Shown here: positions 1 to 7,498 of the stretch, piece after piece
How the letters are laid out: every line of letters begins with the position of its first letter
How positions within the stretch are numbered: the first letter of the stretch is position 1
Position numbers and translations under genes: made by a program
The notes under the pieces: model-generated
Told to the model about the DNA's origin: nothing
The model's input: only the letters and a program-made list of their open reading frames with translations
Database searches by the model: none
NCBI GenBank assembly: GCA_902493335.1
Contig: CABUPJ010000028.1
Span: forward strand, 1-43,878
Origin: an uncultured Porphyromonadaceae bacterium
GTDB lineage: Bacteria > Bacteroidota > Bacteroidia > Bacteroidales > Muribaculaceae
Reading direction: 5' to 3'
DNA: 43,878 nt

Positions 1-290
1 ACAACGACTTCCACCGCGTCGCCACCGCCGTCTTCCCCGTCATCAGCAGCAATCCAAACAGCCTTCTCATACTCCATGCCCGAGCCGACATCCCCCATCT
101 CTACCGCTGGCCCGGCTTGAAGGAATATACCGACCCCTCACTCGCTCCTCCCGACGTACCGATAAAGAAGCCGGACCCGACCGTCCCGATAATCATACCC
201 CTCAGACTCAAAGCAATAGACAGGGTATGGAACAAGGGCTTCAGCCCTTGTAGCGAAACGGCTCTACCACCCCATCCACGACCACTTTAG
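1..290 (+). CDS. C-terminal part of an unrecognised protein, cut by the window edge
   Basis: An open frame enters from the left edge (first full codon at 3) and runs to TAG at 288-290, about 95 codons. Its first 70 codons are strongly C-ending, as in the genuine genes here, so I take it as real coding. The peptide is proline-rich (for example LAPPDVPIKKPDPTVPIIIP) and I recognise no domain. The last 20 or so codons run through a palindrome at 235-252, so the 3' end may have been extended by a repeat insertion. It converges on the LptD-like gene. Confidence 0.45.
   Translation, partial: NDFHRVATAVFPVISSNPNSLLILHARADIPHLYRWPGLKEYTDPSLAPPDVPIKKPDPTVPIIIPLRLKAIDRVWNKGFSPCSETALPPHPRPL
235..252. 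repeat. Palindromic repeat with GGGCTTCAGCCC core
   Basis: CAAGGGCT-TC-AGCCCTTG is a perfect 8-bp-arm palindrome. Its 12-base core GGGCTTCAGCCC recurs at 43599-43610, and an inverted variant lies at 43631-43650, so it is probably a member of a dispersed intergenic palindrome family. It overlaps the end of the partial gene at the left edge. Confidence 0.6.
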
Positions 291-323
291 CGGCAGACAT
301 CCCCGCGCGTCTAAACCGACCAA

Positions 324-352
324 AACGATGTCAAACGTACATTGACATCGTT
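324..352. terminator. Hairpin between convergent genes
   Basis: An 11-bp perfect inverted repeat (AACGATGTCAA, 7-nt loop, TTGACATCGTT) lies between the rightward partial gene and the leftward LptD-like gene. Neither side has a long T-run, so termination is inferred from position and stem strength. The rest of 291-485 holds no gene that I can support. Confidence 0.45.
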
Positions 353-485
353 GTTACAAAAAATCACAAAATTGTAGGGCTGTACCATGCGCAGCCGCGT
401 AAACGCTTGCTGCCTATGTGATTAAAATGCCGGCTGCGCTCCGTTGTGTACAATTGTGCAATATGTATTGATCTAATCGTTTGGA

Positions 486-3242
486 TTAATACCAGTTGAT
501 ACCGTTGGACATCGATGAGCGCTTGTCATATTTGAGATCGCTCAGGAGTGATGATTTGACTGCGATGTGGAAGTTGTAGCTCTTGTACGGGCCTACGGGC
601 ACGAAGCTTGCCGACATGGTGAAGCAGTGGAGGTCGCGCGAGATATTGCAGTTCATGTAGGCGAGCTTGTGGGTATCGAAATTATATGACGCCGTGAACG
701 AGAAATTCCAGTTTTTGGTCGGTCTGATGCTGCCCGAGAAGCTGAGATTCTGTGTGATACGGCTGTTATATTCCATTTTTTTCTTGTTGAAAGTGCCGTA
801 ACCGTAGTTTATCGAATAGTTGACGCTGAGGTTCCATGGCACAGTCCACTTCATATAGCCGTCCTCGCCGAGATCGACGTCATTGTCGGTGCCGGCGTTT
901 GCTGCCTCGTCCTGCCCCTGCTGGTATTCGTCTCCGGCCGGAGGCTGGCTGCGGTCGTTGTTCTTGTTATCTTTGTTGTCGTCTTTCTTGCGTTTGAAGG
1001 TGTCGTTGTTGAAAGTGTAGCTGAACGATGTGCCGGTCGAACGCAGGCGTCCCAAACCTTTGCCGGCACTGAGTCGGGTCTTGTCGACTCTTACCGGGTT
1101 CCCCGCTTCGTTGAGCTGGTAGGTATAGACGTCCCAGGTTGCCGACAGGTTGAGATTGAAGCCTTTGGTAAGACGCAGTAATATAGACGTATTGATATCG
1201 CTCCATTTGAGCGAGTCGGCGGCGAAGTTATAGCTCTGTGAGACGGTGAAGTTTTCGATGAGAGATATTTTTTTCTCGCCTATCGAATCGTTGTCGGTCT
1301 TGACTTTCATTTCGAGGTTATTGGCGAGAGAGAAGCTCATCGAGCCTTCTTTGCCTTCCGAGGGGACGCCGTAGAGGGCGTTGGGGAAGTAGCTGTATTT
1401 GCGTTCGAGCATCTGGCCGTTGGCGCCTTCATACTGATATTTGCCGTAATAGCCGAAGAAGGGGCTCGAATAGTCTGGCGCGCCGTTGAACGATATCGTC
1501 GGGGTCATGACATGGCGCACCATCTTGATTTTTTTCTTCAGCGGGCCGATGGGGCTGTAGAAACCGTAGAGTTTTGTATCGAGAGATACCGATGCGCGGA
1601 AGTCCCAGACGTTATAGAAGCTGTAGTTGGTGTCGCAGACTTCGATGCCGGCGACGGGGTCCCAGTGGCGGCGCACCTTGCGGGTATACATGCGGTCGCT
1701 CAGGTTGATTGACGGGGTGATGTTGACATAGTTGAGCACGTTGAATGTGGCCGAGATAGGCACCTTGTGCTGCATGCCGTTGCGCCAGTCCTTGATAAGA
1801 CTCTTCTTGAAGAATTCGTTCTGCTTGGCCGTCAGCGAGTTCTGGAACTGACCCGAATATGACATTTTGATTTTTTCATACCAGCGTTCGTCGCCCGAGG
1901 CTTTCTTGCGCTTGAAAGGGTAGGTCTGTGACATCGTCAGCGTGAAGTTGGGGAACGAGACCGACAGGGTCGAGTCCTGTGTGCGCTGCGAGACGTTGAG
2001 AGTCGACGACAGTGACCATTTTGTGCCGGGAAAGCGGTATGTGAGGTTGACGGTAGAGCTCTTGGTGTTCTCTGTGAACGAAGGAGAGTAGTATGAGTTG
2101 AGGTCGTTGCGCGAATAGCCGCTTGTGGTGAAGTTGACGCTCGCCGAGAGGTTCATGTTGGGATTGGCCTTGGTGTCCTGGGTGTGGCTCCACAAGACCT
2201 GGAAGTTGGTCTGGGTCGAATAGTCGGGCTCGCCTTTCTCGCCTGTGATGGTCTTGAGGTAGCTGATGTTGAAGTTGCCCGAGTATTTGTATCTTTTGAC
2301 GTAGTTTGACTGAGCCTGCAGGCCCCATGAGCCTTTGGTATAGATCTCACCCGTCAGCGCCATGTCTATGTTGTCGTTGATGGCGAAATAGTAGCCGCCG
2401 TCGCTTAGATAGAAGCCGCGGTTATAGTCGTCGCCGAATGTCGGCACTATGACGCCCGACGAGTAGCTTTCAGTGAAAGGGAAAAAGCCGAAAGGAACGG
2501 CGAGAGGGAGCGGCAGGCCGGCGAGCACCATGTACGCTGGGCCGACGACGATGTTTTTGCCCGGACGCACTTTGGCCTTGGTGAGCTGCATGTAGAAGTG
2601 GGGGCATTCATGGTTGTCGCAGGTTGTGTAGCGGCCGTTCTGTATGTAGTAGTCGTCGCCTTCGTCTTTCTTTGTGACGCCGCCGGTGAGATAGCCTTCG
2701 CCCTGCTGGGTGATGATGTCGGTGAGGAATCCCTTGCGGGTCTTGAAGTTATAGCGCATCGTCGAGGCCTCGTAGTCTGTGCCGCTCTCGTTGAACACGG
2801 GCGAGCCAATGACTTCGCCGAGCGAGTCTTCGCGTCCGATGGCATATACCGAGTTGTCGGTCAGGTCCATCTTTATCTGGGCTGCCTGAAGCGATATGTC
2901 GCCGTATTTTACCGAGCCTTCGCCATACATGAAGGCGGTGTCGCGGCGGATGATAATCATCGAGTCTTTCGATGAGAAATCGACGGCTGTCTCGAGGTCG
3001 GCCTTGGTGCGCACGATGCGCGAGCGTCTGACGGCGGTGTCGCGCCGCAGGCTGTCGCGTCTCATGGCCAAAGGCCGGGCGCTGTCGACCGCGATGCTGT
3101 CTCTCAGACTGCTGTCTTTTACTGCGACGATACTGTCGGGCTGCGGCAGGTCGTCACTGACATTGCCGGCTTTGGCGGTGGCCGCGGCAATGACAGATGG
3201 CAGAATTAACAGAATGGCTATATATAGTAGAGACTTTCTCAA
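486..3242 (-). CDS. lptD: LPS-assembly outer-membrane protein LptD-like
   Basis: The 918-residue product starts with a signal peptide (MRKSLLYIAILLILPSVIAA). Residues about 95-260 form an OstA/LptA-like periplasmic beta-taco region, including the Asp-rich GDISLQAAQIKMDLTDNSVY stretch and a TTCDNHECPHFYM segment. The rest is a long run of alternating amphipathic strands rich in Tyr, Asn and Ser, as expected for the large barrel that inserts lipopolysaccharide into the outer leaflet. It ends in an aromatic residue (NWY). Length and layout fit the Bacteroidetes branch of LptD, which is longer and more divergent than the E. coli protein. A Lys/Asp/Asn-rich low-complexity loop lies near residues 740-780. 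It is transcribed alone after the ilv terminator; a -7-like TACCTTTG lies at 3279-3286 with no clear -33 partner. Family assignment is confident; the lipid substrate is inferred from the family. Confidence 0.88.
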   Translation of the reverse strand: MRKSLLYIAILLILPSVIAAATAKAGNVSDDLPQPDSIVAVKDSSLRDSIAVDSARPLAMRRDSLRRDTAVRRSRIVRTKADLETAVDFSSKDSMIIIRRDTAFMYGEGSVKYGDISLQAAQIKMDLTDNSVYAIGREDSLGEVIGSPVFNESGTDYEASTMRYNFKTRKGFLTDIITQQGEGYLTGGVTKKDEGDDYYIQNGRYTTCDNHECPHFYMQLTKAKVRPGKNIVVGPAYMVLAGLPLPLAVPFGFFPFTESYSSGVIVPTFGDDYNRGFYLSDGGYYFAINDNIDMALTGEIYTKGSWGLQAQSNYVKRYKYSGNFNISYLKTITGEKGEPDYSTQTNFQVLWSHTQDTKANPNMNLSASVNFTTSGYSRNDLNSYYSPSFTENTKSSTVNLTYRFPGTKWSLSSTLNVSQRTQDSTLSVSFPNFTLTMSQTYPFKRKKASGDERWYEKIKMSYSGQFQNSLTAKQNEFFKKSLIKDWRNGMQHKVPISATFNVLNYVNITPSINLSDRMYTRKVRRHWDPVAGIEVCDTNYSFYNVWDFRASVSLDTKLYGFYSPIGPLKKKIKMVRHVMTPTISFNGAPDYSSPFFGYYGKYQYEGANGQMLERKYSYFPNALYGVPSEGKEGSMSFSLANNLEMKVKTDNDSIGEKKISLIENFTVSQSYNFAADSLKWSDINTSILLRLTKGFNLNLSATWDVYTYQLNEAGNPVRVDKTRLSAGKGLGRLRSTGTSFSYTFNNDTFKRKKDDNKDNKNNDRSQPPAGDEYQQGQDEAANAGTDNDVDLGEDGYMKWTVPWNLSVNYSINYGYGTFNKKKMEYNSRITQNLSFSGSIRPTKNWNFSFTASYNFDTHKLAYMNCNISRDLHCFTMSASFVPVGPYKSYNFHIAVKSSLLSDLKYDKRSSMSNGINWY

Positions 3243-3293
3243 TTACGGTGACGAACGGTGATATATCGTTTAATCGTGCAAAGGTATTAAAAT

Positions 3294-3325
3294 AATTCCT
3301 GATTTCAGAGCTGAAATCAGGAATT
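3294..3325 (-). terminator. Terminator of the ilv operon
   Basis: A 15-bp perfect stem (AATTCCTGATTTCAG, 2-nt centre, CTGAAATCAGGAATT) lies 60-90 nt downstream of ilvC and is followed on the minus strand by an A/T-rich ATTTTAAT tract. It separates ilvC from the LptD-like gene, whose candidate -7 element lies just beyond it. Confidence 0.8.
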
Positions 3326-3386
3326 AACGTGATTTTAATCATTGTCGCCGCGATATAATACCGGACGACGGGCGAAATTAATGTGT

Positions 3387-4430
3387 TCAGCTGTTTTCGG
3401 GACGGAGACGGCGGACAGTCTCGGCCGTGCGCCAGAGTTCGCTCTCGCGGAGGTCTTTCAGCTCTGCCTCGAGTTTGACGCGGTAGTCGGGCTTGGAGTT
3501 GGAGTCTATTGAAATCTGTGCTTCGACGCCGTCTTTGACGCTCTTGTAGAGGCGTTCCATGACAGGTTTGATGGCGTCGTGGAAAGGTGTCATCCAGTCG
3601 AGGGCGCCGCGCTGTGCTGTCGTCGAGCAGTTGGCATACATCCAGTCCATGCCTTTGGCTGCGAAGAGGGGCATGAGCGACTGGGTCAGCTCTTCGACTG
3701 TCTCGTTGAAAGCCTCGGAGGGTGTGTGGCCGTTTTCGCGCAGCACTTCATACTGGGCGGCGAAGAGACCCTGGATGGCGCCCATGAGCGCGCCGCGTTC
3801 GCCGGTGAGGTCGCTTGTGGCCTCGCGGCGGAAGGTCGTCTCGAAGAGGTAGCCCGAGCCGATGCCGATGCCGAGAGCGAGGGTGCGTTCAAGAGCGCGG
3901 CCGGTGTAGTCCTGCTCGACGGCAAACGAGGCGTTGATGCCGCGGCCTTCGAGGAAGAGCGAGCGGACGGTAGTGCCCGAACCCTTTGGCGCGACCATGA
4001 TGACGTCGACGTCGGCGGGAGGCACGACGCCGGTGCGGTCGTTCCAGGTGATGGCGAAGCCATGTGAGAAGTAGAGGGCGTCGCCGGCTTTGAGCTGCGA
4101 TTTGATTGTGGGCCAGACGCTGAGGACGGCGGCGTCAGAGAGCAGGCACATCACGATGGTGCCGCGGCGGCAGGCTTCTTCGATGCCGAAGAGTGTCTCG
4201 CCGGGCACCCATCCGTCGGCGACAGCTTTGTCATAGGTTTTGCCGGGACGCTGTCCGACTATGACGTTGAAGCCGTTGTCTCTGAGATTGAAGCTCTGGC
4301 CGGGGCCCTGCACGCCGTAGCCGATGACGGCGATGGTTTCGTCTTTGAGTACTTCGCGGGCGTGGTCGAGTGTAAATTCTTCGCGGGTGACGACTGTCTC
4401 CTCGACTCCGCCGAAATTCATTTTTGCCAT
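3387..4430 (-). CDS. ilvC: Ketol-acid reductoisomerase
   Basis: This enzyme carries out the second step of branched-chain amino-acid synthesis: Mg-dependent alkyl migration and NAD(P)H reduction of acetolactate or acetohydroxybutyrate. The 347-residue protein has the nucleotide-binding motif GYGVQGPGQ, a cofactor loop VGQRPGKTYDKA, and the active-site segments VAPKGSGTTVR, SDLTGERG (metal-binding acidic residues) and CSTTAQRGALDW. It is the short class I form with a single knotted domain. Many segments (FSHGF, VRSLF.EGRGIN, LRENGHTPSEAFNETVEE, C-terminal LRPEN) look closer to fungal mitochondrial Ilv5 than to the E. coli enzyme. It is last in the ilv operon, 26 nt after the thioesterase gene. 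The cofactor loop differs from the E. coli one, so NADH versus NADPH preference cannot be read from sequence alone. Confidence 0.97.
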   Translation of the reverse strand: MAKMNFGGVEETVVTREEFTLDHAREVLKDETIAVIGYGVQGPGQSFNLRDNGFNVIVGQRPGKTYDKAVADGWVPGETLFGIEEACRRGTIVMCLLSDAAVLSVWPTIKSQLKAGDALYFSHGFAITWNDRTGVVPPADVDVIMVAPKGSGTTVRSLFLEGRGINASFAVEQDYTGRALERTLALGIGIGSGYLFETTFRREATSDLTGERGALMGAIQGLFAAQYEVLRENGHTPSEAFNETVEELTQSLMPLFAAKGMDWMYANCSTTAQRGALDWMTPFHDAIKPVMERLYKSVKDGVEAQISIDSNSKPDYRVKLEAELKDLRESELWRTAETVRRLRPENS

Positions 4431-4456
4431 AGGATTATAAATTTTGATTGTTGATG

Positions 4457-5200
4457 TTATTCGAAAATACGGTCGCGCCAGATGATTCTGAAACCGACAG
4501 CGCGCGAGCCGTCGGCCGTTATCTCACATTCAGAAACGTTGGCGTCATTTGAGACAGCCACGGTGACAGTCTCGCCGAAATGACATTCGCGGTGAAAGCA
4601 GATGTCGAGGCGTCCGATCTCGTGGCTGTCGTAATAGTCGAGCGGCCAGCGGTTGAGCAGCAGGGCGAGATAACGCACTGAGTTGACATGACGGTTGAAG
4701 TCGATGTCGCAGTATTTGAATGTATAGTCTTCTGTCTCCGGGTTGACGAGCGCCTTGAGTCTCGGAGCCTTTGTCAGAGGTATATGCTTTGGTGAGACGG
4801 GGAAGAGGTCTTTCTCGAGCAGGTCGAGGTCGGCGACACAGCGACGCTTGATGTCAATGGCCGTCCACATTGTGTAGACATAGCCGATGATGTGGCCTTC
4901 GCCGTCGTGTACAGTGAAACACCGGTCGCTGAAGTGTCGGTTATATCCCTCGATCCAGGTTGTGAGGCTATAGCTCTCGTTGATGGCCGGATAGCGTTTC
5001 ATCTCGAACGAAACTCGGCTGAGCACCCAGGCTATGCCGCGGCGGTTTAGCTGTTCGTAGCCGATTTCGAGCAGGTTGGCGTGTTCGGTGGCTACTTCGA
5101 TGATGCGTTCGAGCAGCAGGGTGACGGGCAGTGTGGCTTCGGCTCCGCTTTCGCCGGCGGTGAGCCGGTATGTGTGGGTATGTTCGACCGGTCGTTTCAT
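4457..5200 (-). CDS. Acyl-ACP thioesterase (FatA/FatB-type double hotdog)
   Basis: The family hydrolyses acyl-acyl carrier protein to free fatty acid. The 247-residue protein shows two hotdog halves: an N-terminal half with the LERIIEVATEHANLL helix and GIAWVLSR strand, and a C-terminal half with the catalytic DIDFNRHVNSVRYLALLLN segment, where Asp, Asn and His correspond to the plant thioesterase active site. Its ATG overlaps the ilvN stop as ATGA (5197-5200), so it is translationally coupled inside the ilv operon, with ilvC following. This placement is shared by other Bacteroidales as far as I recall. Why a fatty-acid chain-termination enzyme is coupled to valine/isoleucine synthesis is not obvious; a link to branched-chain fatty acids is possible but is inference. 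Confidence 0.93.
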   Translation of the reverse strand: MKRPVEHTHTYRLTAGESGAEATLPVTLLLERIIEVATEHANLLEIGYEQLNRRGIAWVLSRVSFEMKRYPAINESYSLTTWIEGYNRHFSDRCFTVHDGEGHIIGYVYTMWTAIDIKRRCVADLDLLEKDLFPVSPKHIPLTKAPRLKALVNPETEDYTFKYCDIDFNRHVNSVRYLALLLNRWPLDYYDSHEIGRLDICFHRECHFGETVTVAVSNDANVSECEITADGSRAVGFRIIWRDRIFE

Positions 5201-5772
5201 GATTGTTCGTTTTGTTCAGATGAAGAACGCTCGCGCCTGAGCTTTTGTTCTTCAAGATAGAGGTCGACATACTCTACGGGCGACTTGGTGACGCAGACGC
5301 GTCCGCTGCGCACAAACTGTTTGATGCCGTATCGGCGCAGACGGTCGAGCAGAGCCTCGGTCTCCCACGGATGGCCGGATTTCTCGATGACTGTGTATTC
5401 GGGAGTGATCTCGAGGATGCGGGCGTTGTGGTGGCGTATTATCGACTCGAGTTTCTGCTCGGCGAGCAGTTTCGAGGTGTCGACCTTATAGAGCGCGATT
5501 TCCTGATAGACGATGTCGTCGTCGGTATACAGGAAGGCCTTGATGACGTCGACGCGCTTCTCTATCTGACGCACGAGCTTGTCCATCGTCGGGGCGTCGG
5601 CCCATGTCGTCAGTGTCAGTTTGTGGATGTCGGGCACAGACGACGCGCTCGCTGTGACGTCTTCGATGTTGATGCACCGGCGCGTGAACATCGATGACAC
5701 CTGACTGAGGAGTCCGACGCAGTTTTCTGAGTATATCGTGACGGTAAACAGTTGTCGCTTGGGTGTGGTCAT
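5197..5772 (-). CDS. ilvN: Acetolactate synthase small (regulatory) subunit
   Basis: The 191-residue protein has an N-terminal ACT domain (FTVTIYSENCVGLLSQVSSM, then CINIEDVTAS) that in this family binds valine for feedback inhibition and activates the large subunit. A second ACT-like half follows (IRHHNARILEITPEYTVIEK). Its start overlaps the ilvB stop by 4 nt (5769-5772) and its stop overlaps the thioesterase start by 4 nt, giving a tightly coupled run of genes. The last 30 or so residues (YLEEQKLRRERSSSEQNEQS) are a charged tail. The identification rests on the ACT fold motif plus its position immediately after ilvB. Confidence 0.95.
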   Translation of the reverse strand: MTTPKRQLFTVTIYSENCVGLLSQVSSMFTRRCINIEDVTASASSVPDIHKLTLTTWADAPTMDKLVRQIEKRVDVIKAFLYTDDDIVYQEIALYKVDTSKLLAEQKLESIIRHHNARILEITPEYTVIEKSGHPWETEALLDRLRRYGIKQFVRSGRVCVTKSPVEYVDLYLEEQKLRRERSSSEQNEQS

Positions 5773-7481
5773 AATGTGAATACTTTATCGGGTGAAAGCA
5801 TTATGTAGTCGACGGCTTTGCCGACTGGCGTCATCGGGAAGACCATGTCGGTCTCGTCGATATTGACGTTGAGTATGTAGCAGCCGTCATGGGCGAGCAT
5901 TTCGGCGATGGCGCCGTCGAGCTCAGAGCGGTCGTCGACGTCGCGGGCCGCGATGCCGTAGGCTGCCGCGATGGCTTTGAAATCGGGGTTGAGCATCGGC
6001 GTCTGTGAGAAACGGCGGTTGAAGAAGAGGTTCTGCCACTGACGCACGTTGCCGAGGAAGTTGTTGTTGAGAATGACAATCTTGACGGCGACGCCGTACT
6101 GCATGATTGTGCCGAGCTCCTGTATCGTCATCTGGAAGCCGCCGTCGCCGCAGAAGAGGCACACCGTGCGGTCAGGGGCGCCGATTTTAGCGCCGATGGC
6201 TGCGGGCAGACCGAAGCCCATCGTGCCGAGTCCGCCCGAGGTTATCATGGCGCGGCGGTGACGGAATCTGAAGTAGCGGGCCGACATCATCTGGTTCTGA
6301 CCGACATCGGTGACTGCGACAGCGTTGTCGGGCACGGCGGCGCTGACACGCGAGACGACTTCGCCCATTGTCATCTTCGGTGAGCCCGGGTTAAGCTCAC
6401 GGGCGATGACATCGGCTGATTCGACGGCGTTGCAGGTGTCGAAGCTGTCACACCAGTCTTTGTGGTCGGCGGCGCTGACGGCTGCCATCAGTCTCTCGAC
6501 GGCGACTCGCGCGTCGCAGTTGATGGCGACAGCCGATCTGACGGTCTTGTCAAACTCAGACGGGTCGATGTCGATATGGATTATTTTTGCGTCGGGGGCA
6601 TAGAGGTCGGTGTTGCCGGTGACGCGGTCGTCGAAGCGCATGCCGACGGCGACGATGACGTCAGCGCGGTTGGTGTTGTAATTGACGCCTATGTTGCCGT
6701 GCATGCCGAGCATACCTTTATATAAGGGATGGTCAGACGGCATCGCCGACAGGCCGAGCAGCGTCGCACCGACGGGGATACCTGTTTTTTCGGCAAATGC
6801 CGTCACGGCGTCTTCGGCGCCTGAGATTGTCACGCCCTGGCCGATGAGCATAAGCGGGCGTTCGGCGCCGTCGATAATCCGCGCCGCCTCGGCGATGAGC
6901 GTTTCGTCAACGTCGGGTCGCGGGTTATAGCTGCGTATATAGTCGACTGTCCTGTAACTTTCTTCGGTGAGGCCGATCTGGGCGTCTTTGGCGATGTCGA
7001 TGACGACAGGTCCCGGACGTCCGGTCGAGGCGATATAGAAGGCGCGGGCGACGGCTCCGGCGATGTCTTCGGCGCGTCGCACCTGCACGGCCCATTTCGT
7101 TATGGGCTGGGTGATGGCGACGACATCGGTTTCCTGGAAGGCGTCACTGCCGAGATAGCGTGCGCCGACCTGCCCGGATATGACGACGACGGGCGTCGAG
7201 TCCATCATGGCGTCGCTCAGGCCCGTGATGACGTTGGCTGCTCCCGGACCCGAGGTGACGATGACGACGCCCGTGCGTCCGCTGACGCGGGCATAGCCCT
7301 GGGCGGCGTGGATGGCGCCCTGTTCGTGGCGGGTGAGTATATGGGTTATCTTGTCGGTGTAGTCATAGAGGCTGTCGTAGACAGGAAGTATGGCACCGCC
7401 GGGATAGCCGAAGACTGTGTCTACCCCTTCGGCCAACAGTGCTTTTATCAATGCTTCGGCTCCTGAAATCTTTTCGGACAT
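5769..7481 (-). CDS. ilvB: Acetolactate synthase large (catalytic) subunit
   Basis: This ThDP-dependent enzyme condenses pyruvate with pyruvate or 2-oxobutyrate. The 570-residue protein has the N-terminal ThDP-activating glutamate in TRHEQGAIHAAQGYAR (Glu53), the central FAD-binding-type domain (GMLGMHGNIGVNYNTNRADV), and the C-terminal ThDP/Mg motif GDGGFQMTIQELGT ending in NNNFLG. Length and motif order match the biosynthetic IlvB type rather than a catabolic AlsS. It is second in the operon, 17 nt after ilvD, and overlaps ilvN. Confidence 0.97.
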   Translation of the reverse strand: MSEKISGAEALIKALLAEGVDTVFGYPGGAILPVYDSLYDYTDKITHILTRHEQGAIHAAQGYARVSGRTGVVIVTSGPGAANVITGLSDAMMDSTPVVVISGQVGARYLGSDAFQETDVVAITQPITKWAVQVRRAEDIAGAVARAFYIASTGRPGPVVIDIAKDAQIGLTEESYRTVDYIRSYNPRPDVDETLIAEAARIIDGAERPLMLIGQGVTISGAEDAVTAFAEKTGIPVGATLLGLSAMPSDHPLYKGMLGMHGNIGVNYNTNRADVIVAVGMRFDDRVTGNTDLYAPDAKIIHIDIDPSEFDKTVRSAVAINCDARVAVERLMAAVSAADHKDWCDSFDTCNAVESADVIARELNPGSPKMTMGEVVSRVSAAVPDNAVAVTDVGQNQMMSARYFRFRHRRAMITSGGLGTMGFGLPAAIGAKIGAPDRTVCLFCGDGGFQMTIQELGTIMQYGVAVKIVILNNNFLGNVRQWQNLFFNRRFSQTPMLNPDFKAIAAAYGIAARDVDDRSELDGAIAEMLAHDGCYILNVNIDETDMVFPMTPVGKAVDYIMLSPDKVFTL

Positions 7482-7498
7482 AGATATTAATGTTAGCG

